Below are positions 14,086-20,963 of a DNA stretch of 27,037 bases, piece after piece. Position numbers and translations under genes: made by a program. Within the stretch, counting starts at the first letter, position 1. Every line of letters begins with the position of its first letter. The notes under the pieces were generated by a model. The model made no database searches, was not told where the DNA came from, and saw only the letters and a list, made by a program, of their open reading frames with translations. The DNA is from JBBSMX01 sp038232935 (GTDB lineage Bacteria; Bacteroidota; Rhodothermia; Rhodothermales; JANQRZ01), in contig JBBSMX010000046.1 of the NCBI GenBank assembly GCA_038232935.1, positions 1-27,037 of the forward strand, given 5' to 3'.

Positions 14086-14730
14086 TTAGTCGGTAGAGCC
14101 CGAAAAGGGGTGCGAGAGGGCTGCACCAACTGCGGCCCAGCGGGCCGGAATCGCGAGAGCACGGGCGAGCCGTTGTTTGTACTCCGCCTGCGGGATCTCC
14201 ACGGCTCCGAACTGCGCGAGGTGCGGCGTCACGAACTGCGTGTCCAGCAACCCGAACTCGCCGCATCGCAACCCCGTGACCAGGTGGACGAGCGCCACCT
14301 TCGAGGCATCGCGGACCCGGCTGAACATGGATTCGCCGAAGAACGCGCCGCCGAGTGCCACCCCGTAGAGCCCGCCGACGAGCCGCCCATCCTCCCAGCA
14401 CTCGACGGAATGCGCGACGCCGCGCCGGTGGAGCGCGGTGAAGACATCGACGAGCTCTTCCGAGATCCACGTCGACTCCCGGCCGGGTGCGGGCTCGGCG
14501 CAGGCACGCATCACGGCCTCGAAGTCCCGGTCCGCTACCACCTCGAACGGCTCACGGCGGATCAGCTTCCTCAGATTCTTCGGGACGTGGAACGCGTCGA
14601 GCGGAATGATGCCACGCGGGTCCGGGTCCATCCAGTACACCTCGCCGTCCTGATCGGGATCGGCCATCGGGAAGAGGCCGACCCGGTACGTGGTGAGCAG
14701 GAGTTCCGGCGTGAGCAGCGGAGCGGCCAC
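14086..14730 (-). CDS. aat: leucyl/phenylalanyl-tRNA--protein transferase
   Basis: 214 aa from a GTG at 14730; this start gives the usual family opening ELLLTTYRVGLFPMAD (9-24). Other signatures are WMDPDPRGIIPLD (33-45), STWISEELV, HSVECWEDGRLVGGLYGVALGG (starts near 106) and GESMFSRVRDASKVALVHL, followed by LLDTQFVTPHLAQFGA. The enzyme adds Leu or Phe to N-terminal Lys/Arg of proteins, making them N-end-rule substrates for ClpS/ClpAP in the cytosol. It is the first minus-strand gene of its group and is divergent from the biotin carrier gene across an inverted-repeat spacer. Confidence 0.96.
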   Translation of the reverse strand: MAAPLLTPELLLTTYRVGLFPMADPDQDGEVYWMDPDPRGIIPLDAFHVPKNLRKLIRREPFEVVADRDFEAVMRACAEPAPGRESTWISEELVDVFTALHRRGVAHSVECWEDGRLVGGLYGVALGGAFFGESMFSRVRDASKVALVHLVTGLRCGEFGLLDTQFVTPHLAQFGAVEIPQAEYKQRLARALAIPARWAAVGAALSHPFSGSTD

Positions 14731-14738
14731 GGGGTGTA

Positions 14739-14818
14739 GTTTCTGGTTTATGGTTTCTAGTTCTTCGTTTCCGATCTGAGGGCTGACAACTAGAAACCGA
14801 AAACCGAAAACCAGAAAC
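14739..14818. repeat. imperfect inverted repeat with CCGAAAA units between aat and the biotin carrier gene
   Basis: The left arm (14739-14762) read in reverse complement gives AACTAGAAACC followed by AAACCAGAAAC. The right arm (14788-14818) holds the same two 11-base blocks but with one extra 7-base unit (GAAAACC) between them, as tandem CCGAAAA-CCGAAAA. The arms abut the start region of the gene at 14823 and could pair in its leader or in DNA. Confidence 0.75.
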
Positions 14819-14822
14819 GACT

Positions 14823-15320
14823 ATGAAGTTCCAGGCCCTCGTCCACGACCAATCCCTCGACCTCACCCTCGACGGCGACGCACTCACGGTCGGCGGCGAG
14901 CCCGTGGAGGTCACGTTCCAGCGTATCGCTCCGAACGAGGTGCTGCTGCTGCTCGACGGCCGCAGCTACCCCTTCACCGTCGAGCCGCAGGCCGATGGCA
15001 CGATGCGGCTCACGCACGCCGGACGGAGCCTGCACGTGCGCGTGAAGACCGAGCGCGACCTGCTCCTCGAAGCCTTCGGGGTGGAGGACGCTGAGGCCGA
15101 AGCCGTCCGCGAGCTCCGTGCGCCGATGCCGGGCCTCGTCCTCTCCGTCCTCGTCGAGCCGGGGCAGGAGGTAGCCGAGGGCGCGGGCCTCGTGGTGCTC
15201 GAAGCGATGAAGATGGAGAACGAACTGCGCTCCAGTGCCGCCGTCACCATCGCCGCCGTCCACGTGGAGCCCGGCAACCCCGTCAGCAAAAACGACCTGC
15301 TCGTTTCATTCGCCGATTGA
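14823..15320 (+). CDS. biotin carboxyl carrier protein (acyl-CoA carboxylase biotinyl subunit type)
   Basis: 165 aa. The C-terminal biotinyl domain has APMPGLVLSVLVEPGQEV (100-117) and the biotin attachment motif EAMKMENE with K130. The N-terminal half (1-85) is a beta-rich region like that preceding the biotinyl domain in propionyl/acetyl-CoA or oxaloacetate-type carboxylases. The protein would carry carboxy-biotin between a biotin carboxylase and a carboxyltransferase. Neither partner is encoded next to it, so the complex must be completed from another locus. The ATG at 14823 follows directly after the inverted repeat, with no Shine-Dalgarno sequence. Confidence 0.92.
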   Translation: MKFQALVHDQSLDLTLDGDALTVGGEPVEVTFQRIAPNEVLLLLDGRSYPFTVEPQADGTMRLTHAGRSLHVRVKTERDLLLEAFGVEDAEAEAVRELRAPMPGLVLSVLVEPGQEVAEGAGLVVLEAMKMENELRSSAAVTIAAVHVEPGNPVSKNDLLVSFAD

Positions 15321-15327
15321 GTGATTA

Positions 15328-15375
15328 GGGTGATTGACTGAGTTGCTCTTTCAATCCCCAATCAGCGAATCACCC
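15328..15375. repeat. GATT-rich inverted repeat before the epimerase gene
   Basis: GGGTGATTGACTGAGT (15328-15343) is the near-inverse of AATCAGCGAATCACCC (15360-15375), with mismatches only in the middle and near the end. Words of the form TGATT and GATTG are iterated around it from 15315. It lies between the biotin carrier stop (15320) and the ATG at 15385. Confidence 0.6.
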
Positions 15376-15384
15376 AACCACCCA

Positions 15385-16365
15385 ATGATCCTCGTCACCG
15401 GCGCGACCGGCTTTCTCGGCTCCGTCCTCGTCCGTCAGCTCCTGGCCGAGGGCGAGTCCGTCCGTATCCTCCGCCGCGCAACCTCCGCCTTCGACCTCCT
15501 CGGCGACGCCGCCGACCGGGTCGAGCACGCCGTGGGCGACGTGACGGACGCGGCGTCCGTGCGCGAGGCGATGCGGGGCGTCGAGTTCGTCTACCACACC
15601 GCCGCCTTCGTCGGGTTCGGAGGCTCGAAGGACGCGGCGAAGCTGCACGCCGTGAACGTCGGCGGGACGGCGAACGTCGTGGACGCGGCGCTCGCCGAGG
15701 GTATCCGCCGGCTCGTGCTCACCTCCAGCATGGCCGCGTTCGGCCGTCCGGAGACCCCCGTCGGCGTGATCGACGAGCAGACGGAGTGGGCCGGCTCGAA
15801 GGTCAACACGGCCTATGCCCGGAGCAAGCACGCCGCCGAGCTGGAGGTCTATCGCGGGATCGCCGAAGGGCTCGACGCGGTGATCGTCAACCCGGCGGTC
15901 ATCTTCGGGCCGGGGCGCGAGGGTGAGAACACGATGGAGATCGTGGAGAAGGTGCGGCGAGGGAAGATGCCGGCCGCCCCTACCGGCGGAACGAACGTCG
16001 TGGACGTGGAAGACGTGGCCGCCGGGCACCGCGCAGCGATGGCGCGCGGCGCGACGGGCGAGCGCTATTTCCTCGGATCGGAGAACCTCCGCTGGAAAGA
16101 AATCCTCGACACGCTTGCCGAGGCCTTCGGCGTGCGCGGGCCGCTCATCGTTCTCCCCCCCACCCTCGCCCTCGCTGCCGGCATAGCGTCCGAAGCCCTC
16201 GCCGCCGTCACGCGGTCTCGCCCCACGCTCACGCGCGAAACGGCCCGCATCTCCGGCCAGTTCTACCACTACAGCAACGCGAAGGCGCGCGAAGAGCTAG
16301 GCCTCACCTTCCGCCCCTTCCGCGCCACCGCCAAGCGCATCGCCACGACCGGAGGCACCGGGTAG
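15385..16365 (+). CDS. NAD(P)-dependent epimerase/dehydratase or dihydroflavonol-reductase-like extended SDR
   Basis: 326 aa from the ATG at 15385; a TTG at 15334 would add 17 residues read from the inverted-repeat spacer and is unlikely. The Rossmann motif is GATGFLG (6-12), HTAAFVG (71-77) marks the active-site strand, LTSSMAAFG (112-120) carries the catalytic Ser, and Y144 and K148 form YxxxK in YARSK. A substrate region with NPAVIFGPG and NVVDVEDVAAGH is typical of the DFR/3-beta-HSD-like subgroup. It oxidises or reduces a sugar, sterol or carbonyl substrate not deducible here. Its TAG stop lies inside the left arm of the palindromic element at 16361. Confidence 0.88.
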   Translation: MILVTGATGFLGSVLVRQLLAEGESVRILRRATSAFDLLGDAADRVEHAVGDVTDAASVREAMRGVEFVYHTAAFVGFGGSKDAAKLHAVNVGGTANVVDAALAEGIRRLVLTSSMAAFGRPETPVGVIDEQTEWAGSKVNTAYARSKHAAELEVYRGIAEGLDAVIVNPAVIFGPGREGENTMEIVEKVRRGKMPAAPTGGTNVVDVEDVAAGHRAAMARGATGERYFLGSENLRWKEILDTLAEAFGVRGPLIVLPPTLALAAGIASEALAAVTRSRPTLTRETARISGQFYHYSNAKAREELGLTFRPFRATAKRIATTGGTG

Positions 16366-16467
16366 GGGCGAAGCATACGCTGCCGGCCCCGCGGGTCTGC
16401 CACAACCCTGTGCCGAGCGAGACGGTCACGCAATAAGACGTTCGACGGCGTATGCTTCGCCCCTACC
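16361..16467. repeat. 107-bp REP/MITE-like element with perfect 20-bp inverted arms
   Basis: GGTAGGGGCGAAGCATACGC (16361-16380) is the exact reverse complement of 16448-16467. The 67-base interior is unrelated to the genes. Each arm supplies the TAG stop of the gene that runs into it (epimerase 16363-16365, ZIP transporter 16465-16463). Palindromes beginning GTAGGGGCG are, as I recall, scattered in several bacterial genomes. It may also act as a bidirectional terminator. No transposase or clear target duplication is visible. Confidence 0.75.
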
Positions 16468-17266
16468 GCACGTCGAAGCCGAGGAGGGCGGGCAGCAGCA
16501 TCACGCCCACGCCGAGCAGGATCATCACGAGCTGCCACACCGACTTCGACGCCGGGTAGCTGTGGTGGTGGTGGAGCTCCGGGATGAGGTCGCTGCCCGC
16601 GATGTAGATGAACGAGCCCGCCGTCAGCGGCAGGAGGTACGCCGCGTACCCCTCGACCTGCGCCCCGATCACGAGCGAGAGCACGGCCCCGACGACGGCC
16701 GCGAGCCCAGAGATGAAGTTGTACAGGAGTGCCTTCTTCGGCTCGAACCCGCCGTAGACGAGCACGCCGAAGTCGCCGATCTCCTGCGGGATCTCGTGGA
16801 GCATGACCGCCGCCGTCGTCACCACGCCCGTCGGGATCGAGACGAGGTAGGCCGCCGCGATCACCATCCCGTCGAGGAGGTTGTGCGCGGCGTCGCCGAC
16901 GAGGTTCATCATCGCGAACGGCTGGACCGGCTCCAGCTCGACGTCGAGGGCGGCGGCCACTTCCGCCTCCGCCGCCGTGAGCGCGACGCCGTGGTCGTGC
17001 CGCCAGTGGAGGAACTTTTCGAGGACGAAGAACGCGATCACGCCCGCGAGCACGAGCAGGCTCGCCGTGCGGTCCCCGAGCGCGGCAAACGAGCGCGGGA
17101 TGAGGTGGATCAGCGCCCCGCCGAGCATCGCCCCGACGGCGAACGAGACGAGCAGGAAGACGATCCGCTCCAGCCGCGCCACGTTCAGCGAGAGCGTGAA
17201 GACGCCGACGAGCGAGACGAGGCTGACGAGGAGCACGCTGGCGAGCGCGTAGAGCCAGACTTCCAT
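16463..17266 (-). CDS. ZIP-family metal transporter
   Basis: 267 aa from the ATG at 17266; the upstream in-frame extension to 17467 is polar and unlike the family. About eight membrane segments. The metal-path motifs are in helix IV (NLVGDAAHNLLDGMVIAA) and helix V (MLHEIPQEIGDFGVLVYGG), with the paired His/Asp/Glu residues expected for Zn2+ or related ions. A His-bearing cytosolic loop HWRHDHG lies between helices III and IV, and ELHHHHSYP precedes the last helix. It imports divalent metal across the inner membrane, down its gradient. It is convergent with the epimerase and stands alone. Metal specificity cannot be told. Confidence 0.93.
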   Translation of the reverse strand: MEVWLYALASVLLVSLVSLVGVFTLSLNVARLERIVFLLVSFAVGAMLGGALIHLIPRSFAALGDRTASLLVLAGVIAFFVLEKFLHWRHDHGVALTAAEAEVAAALDVELEPVQPFAMMNLVGDAAHNLLDGMVIAAAYLVSIPTGVVTTAAVMLHEIPQEIGDFGVLVYGGFEPKKALLYNFISGLAAVVGAVLSLVIGAQVEGYAAYLLPLTAGSFIYIAGSDLIPELHHHHSYPASKSVWQLVMILLGVGVMLLPALLGFDVR

Positions 17267-17548
17267 GCAGAGAGGAGAAGCGGGTGAGCCGAAAGGTACG
17301 GCCGGAGCCGAACAAGCCGGTGGCGTACTTCCCAGTCTCGCGGTTGTTCTAGCCGCCCGGAACGCAAGAGGCCATGACGAGGCAGACCCGAAGCACCGCC
17401 AGCGCACGTTGCCTCGAACTATACGCTTGGTGCGCCACCGCCCATCTCGGTCCCACGTAGGAGGCACTCAACAACGTGAGCCGATCTCTGAACCTATCAC
17501 CCTATTTTATAAAGGCTACCATCCTCATGCCTCAAAAGATCTATCGCC

Positions 17549-17737
17549 ATGGCACATCGAGCGTCGGTGGTACTCTCACGCATGGCTCTTTGCCTCCTCC
17601 TCGCTGCGGCTTACCCCGCTTTTGGGCAGGCCCCGCTCCTCGTGCTGGCCGGCCCGGCGCATGCGCAGATCCTCCCTCCCGCCCACGCCCAGGACACCGT
17701 GACGGCCGACCCGGCCCACTCACCCGACGGCTGCTGA
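17549..17737 (+). CDS. possible small secreted protein
   Basis: 62 aa from the ATG at 17549, or 51 aa from an ATG at 17582. The hydrophobic stretch MALCLLLAAAYPAFGQAP looks like a signal peptide with a cleavage site after AFG or later after AHA, and AHAQ occurs twice, as at cleavage sites of secreted proteins in this lineage. The remaining 20-25 residues are polar with a single C-terminal Cys. An A+T-rich stretch (TATTTTATAAAG, 17503-17514) precedes it. It lies alone in the gap between the ZIP gene and the convergent CoA operon. It may be a peptide gene, a remnant or chance. Confidence 0.35.
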   Translation: MAHRASVVLSRMALCLLLAAAYPAFGQAPLLVLAGPAHAQILPPAHAQDTVTADPAHSPDGC

Positions 17738-17777
17738 CGAGTCTTCACGGGGTCGAGTAGGGCGGCCTCGCCGGCGG

Positions 17778-19397
17778 CTAGTCCTGCTCCCGCAGCTTGA
17801 ACCGCTGGAGCTTGCCCGTCTGCGTCCGCGGCAGCGCTGTCACGAACTCGACGGCGCGCGGGTACTTGTACGGCGCGATCTCCGCCTTCACGAAGTCCTG
17901 CAACGCCTTCGTCAGCGCCTCGCCTGCCTCGAACCCTTCGCGCAGCACGACGAACGCCTTGACGATCTGCCCCCGCTCCTCGTCGGGCACCCCGACGACA
18001 CCGCACTCGGCGACGGCCTCGTGCTTCAGTAATGCGCTCTCCACTTGTAGTCCGGCGATGTTGTAGCCGGACGAGATGATCATGTCGTCGGCGCGCGCCT
18101 GGTAGTGGAAATAGCCGTCATCGTCCACGCGGTAGGCGTCACCGGGGTAATTCCAGCCGCCCTTGACGTACTCGCGCTGGCGGTTCTCGTCGTCGAGGTA
18201 GCGGCAGCCCGTCGGGCCGCGCACGGCGAGCAGGCCGACGGTGCCGGGCGCGACCTCCTTGCCGTGCTCGTCTACGACCTTCGCCTCATAGCCGGGGATC
18301 GGCTTGCCAGTGGCACCGGGTTTCCCCTCGCCCGCCGGGACCGAGATGAAGATGTGCAGCATCTCGGTCGAGCCGATCCCGTCGATGATCTCGATGCCGG
18401 TGGCTTCGCGCCACGAGTGGAAGGTCGGGGCCGGGAGCGGCTCGCCGGCCGAGACGCACTGTCGCAGACTGCTGAGGTCGAATTCGCCGAGCCGGCCGAG
18501 CATGGCGCGGTAGGCCGTCGGCGAGGTGAAGCAGACCGTCGCGCCGTGATCGTGGATCGTCTGGAGGATGGTCTCGACGCTCGGTTTCTCGATGAGCGCC
18601 GCCGCGGCTCCGAAACGCATCGGGAACAGGAGGTCGCCGCCGAGGCCGAAGGTGAACGCGAGCGGCGGCGAGCCGGTGAACACGTCGTCCAGCCGCACGT
18701 CGAGGCACGAACGCGGGAACGCATCACAAATCGCGAGCACGTCGCGGTGGAAGTGGACCGTCGCCTTCGCCTGCCCTGTCGTGCCGCTCGTGAACCCGAT
18801 CAGCACCACGTCGTCGGCCGCGGTGTCCACGGCGTCGAACGCGGCGGGCTTCGATGCCATCCGCGCTTCGAGCCCGTCGTCGGCGTCAGTGTGGAAGTAG
18901 GCGACGGTTGTCAGCAGGTCCGTCTGCGTCTGCGTCTTGTCGAGTTCGTCGCGGAAGCGGGCGTCGCAGAGGGCGTGGCTGACGCGGGCTTTCTCGACGG
19001 TGTAGGTCAGCTCGTAGGCCCGCAGGAGCGGCATCGTCGTGACGCAGATGCCGCCGGCTTTGACGACGGCGAACCAGCACGCGGCGAGCATCGGCGTGTT
19101 CGGGCCGCGCAGGAGCACCCGGTTGCCGGGCACGAGGCCGAGATCGTCCGCCAGCACGTGCACGATCCGGTTCACATCGCGGCGAAAATCGGCGTAGGTC
19201 TGGGATCCCTCGTCGGTGCAAAAGAGGACGCGGTCGCCGTGGCCCGCCTCCACCGTCCGATCCAGCAACTCGACGGCGCAGTTGACGCGCGGCGGGTAGT
19301 CGAACGGCGGGGCACCCAGCAGCAGGTCGGGCCAGAGGTCGCGCGGCGGGAGGTGGTCGCGGGCGAAGGTATCGGCGTGGGCGCTCGGCTCAGGCAT
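17778..19397 (-). CDS. 2-aminobenzoate/benzoate-type CoA ligase (AMP-forming)
   Basis: 539 aa. SAHADTFARDHLPPRDLWPDLL opens the protein (5-26), and LGLVPGNRVLLRGPN and the AMP-binding loop TSGTTG (203-208) follow. IGSTE (341-345), GWNYPGD (414-420), QARADDMI (433-440) and the C-terminal catalytic K529 in QTGKLQR complete the ANL superfamily set. The N-terminus and RGPN segment match, from memory, proteins annotated 2-aminobenzoate-CoA ligase or benzoate-CoA ligase family. The enzyme would activate an aromatic or other carboxylate with ATP and CoA. It is last in a four-gene operon, 7 bases after the Rid gene. Substrate choice is inference. Confidence 0.88.
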   Translation of the reverse strand: MPEPSAHADTFARDHLPPRDLWPDLLLGAPPFDYPPRVNCAVELLDRTVEAGHGDRVLFCTDEGSQTYADFRRDVNRIVHVLADDLGLVPGNRVLLRGPNTPMLAACWFAVVKAGGICVTTMPLLRAYELTYTVEKARVSHALCDARFRDELDKTQTQTDLLTTVAYFHTDADDGLEARMASKPAAFDAVDTAADDVVLIGFTSGTTGQAKATVHFHRDVLAICDAFPRSCLDVRLDDVFTGSPPLAFTFGLGGDLLFPMRFGAAAALIEKPSVETILQTIHDHGATVCFTSPTAYRAMLGRLGEFDLSSLRQCVSAGEPLPAPTFHSWREATGIEIIDGIGSTEMLHIFISVPAGEGKPGATGKPIPGYEAKVVDEHGKEVAPGTVGLLAVRGPTGCRYLDDENRQREYVKGGWNYPGDAYRVDDDGYFHYQARADDMIISSGYNIAGLQVESALLKHEAVAECGVVGVPDEERGQIVKAFVVLREGFEAGEALTKALQDFVKAEIAPYKYPRAVEFVTALPRTQTGKLQRFKLREQD

Positions 19398-19404
19398 GGC
19401 GTGG

Positions 19405-19800
19405 CTAATCTCGGGGAACGACGGCGGTGGCTTCGATCTCGACGAGCGCGCCCGGCTCCAGCAGGTCGGCGACCTCGACGAGTGTCATCGCTGGGTAGTG
19501 GCGACCAAAGACGGCCCGGTACGCCCGGCCGATCTCCGCCTGCGCCGCGTTGTAAACGTGCTTATCGGCGACGTACCACGTCATCCGGGCGACGTGCTCG
19601 GGGCTGCCGCCGGCCTCGCGCACGACGGCGACGATGTTCTTCAACGCCTGCTCGGTCTGCGCCGCGAAGTCGTCGGAGATGAGCCGCTGCTCGGCGTCCC
19701 ACCCGATCTGCCCGGCCACGAACAGCAGCCGCCCCTCGGCGAGGACGCCGTTAGCGTAGCCCTTCGGCGGCTTCCAATCCGGTGGTTGGATGATCTGCAT
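19405..19800 (-). CDS. Rid-family (YjgF/YER057c/UK114) protein lacking the catalytic Arg
   Basis: 131 aa from the ATG at 19800; a TTG at 19806 overlapping the dehydrogenase stop is possible but adds only two residues. LLFVAGQIGWDAEQRLI (25-41), FAAQTEQALKNIVAVVREAGGSPEHV and the end GALVEIEATAVV (117-128) define the fold. In RidA proper an Arg (R105 in E. coli-type numbering) holds the imine substrate; here that position is Met in HYPAMTLVEV. It is thus unlikely to be a standard 2-iminobutanoate deaminase and fits the Arg-less Rid groups that accompany catabolic operons. It sits 2 bases after the dehydrogenase and 7 before the ligase. Confidence 0.9.
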   Translation of the reverse strand: MQIIQPPDWKPPKGYANGVLAEGRLLFVAGQIGWDAEQRLISDDFAAQTEQALKNIVAVVREAGGSPEHVARMTWYVADKHVYNAAQAEIGRAYRAVFGRHYPAMTLVEVADLLEPGALVEIEATAVVPRD

Positions 19801-19802
19801 AC

Positions 19803-20963
19803 TCAATCGGCAGCTTCGTTGAGCAACGCGCGGGCGATGACGAGGTGCTGAATCTCCGTCGCCCCCTCATAGATACGGAGCGGACGGATGTCGCGGTAGA
19901 GCCGCTCGACGACGGAGCCGACGGTGACGCCGTGCCCGCCGAAAAGCTGCACGGCCGCGTCGATCACGCGCTGCGCGGCTTCGGTGGCAAACGCCTTCGC
20001 CATCGCGGCCTCTTTCGTCACGCGCTCGGCCCCGGCGTCCTTCGTCCACGCGGCGCGGTACACCATCAGCGCGCTCGCGTCCACCTCCGTCGCCATCGCG
20101 GCCAGCTTGCTCTGCACCACGGGCAGGTCGGCGAGCGTGCCGCCGAAGACCTCGCGGCGGCGGACGTGCCCGAGCGCCTCGTCGAGCGCCCGGCGGGCGA
20201 AGCCGAGCGCTGCCGCACCGACGGTCGTCCGGAACACGTCGAGCGTGGCGAGCGCGATCCGCATCCCCTGCCCCGGCTCCCCAAGCAGCGCCGAGCGCGG
20301 CGCGCGGCAATCCGTGAACGCGAGCGAGCCGAGCGGGTGCGGCACGATGAGCGAGATGGGCTCGGTGACGGTCAGCCCCGGCGTATCGGCGTCCACGACG
20401 AAGGCGCTGAGGCCACGCGCGCCGGCCGCGCCCGTGCGGGCGAAGACGACGTAGAAATCGGCGATGCCCGCGTTCGAGATCCACGTCTTGCTCCCGTTGA
20501 GCACCCACGCGTCGCCGTCGGCTTCCGCTGTCGTGGCGAGGGCGGCGGCGTCGGAGCCCGCCTCGGCTTCGGAGAGCGCGAACGCGGCGATCCGCTCGCC
20601 CGCCGCGACGGCGGGCAGATAGCGCGCGCGCTGCGCCTCGTTCCCGAACAGGGAGATCGGCCCGCTCCCGAGTCCCTGCATCGCGAAGGCGAAGTCGGCG
20701 AGGGCCGAGCGGTAGCCGAGCGTTTCGCGGGCGAGGCAGAGGCTCCGCACATCGAGCCGGTCGTGGAGCCCGGCGGGCGCGGGGACGCAGAGGCGCAGCC
20801 ACCCGGCGTCGCCGAGATCGCGAACGAGCGCACGGCACGCAGCCCCGGCGTCCTCCGGCTCGTCGTCCGCGACGTGCGCATCGACCCACGCGCCGAGGTC
20901 GCGCGCAAGCGTGCGGTGCGCGTCGTCGAAGAACGGCCAGGCGAGATGGGCGGGGGCGGCCAT
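19803..20963 (-). CDS. acyl-CoA dehydrogenase
   Basis: 386 aa from the ATG at 20963, which overlaps the crotonase stop as TGATG; the frame continues far upstream but only as antisense-like Arg-rich sequence. The N-terminal helical domain covers about 1-125, then the beta domain with AFALSEAEAGSDAAAL and WISNAGIADFYVVFAR, then the C-terminal helices. The catalytic base candidate is E366 in IYEGATEIQ, and QLFGGHGV is the FAD/tetramer motif. It would desaturate an acyl- or cyclic-acyl-CoA with FAD, passing electrons to ETF. Operon position between a crotonase and a Rid protein suggests a ring- or side-chain-derived CoA substrate. Confidence 0.93.
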   Translation of the reverse strand: MAAPAHLAWPFFDDAHRTLARDLGAWVDAHVADDEPEDAGAACRALVRDLGDAGWLRLCVPAPAGLHDRLDVRSLCLARETLGYRSALADFAFAMQGLGSGPISLFGNEAQRARYLPAVAAGERIAAFALSEAEAGSDAAALATTAEADGDAWVLNGSKTWISNAGIADFYVVFARTGAAGARGLSAFVVDADTPGLTVTEPISLIVPHPLGSLAFTDCRAPRSALLGEPGQGMRIALATLDVFRTTVGAAALGFARRALDEALGHVRRREVFGGTLADLPVVQSKLAAMATEVDASALMVYRAAWTKDAGAERVTKEAAMAKAFATEAAQRVIDAAVQLFGGHGVTVGSVVERLYRDIRPLRIYEGATEIQHLVIARALLNEAAD

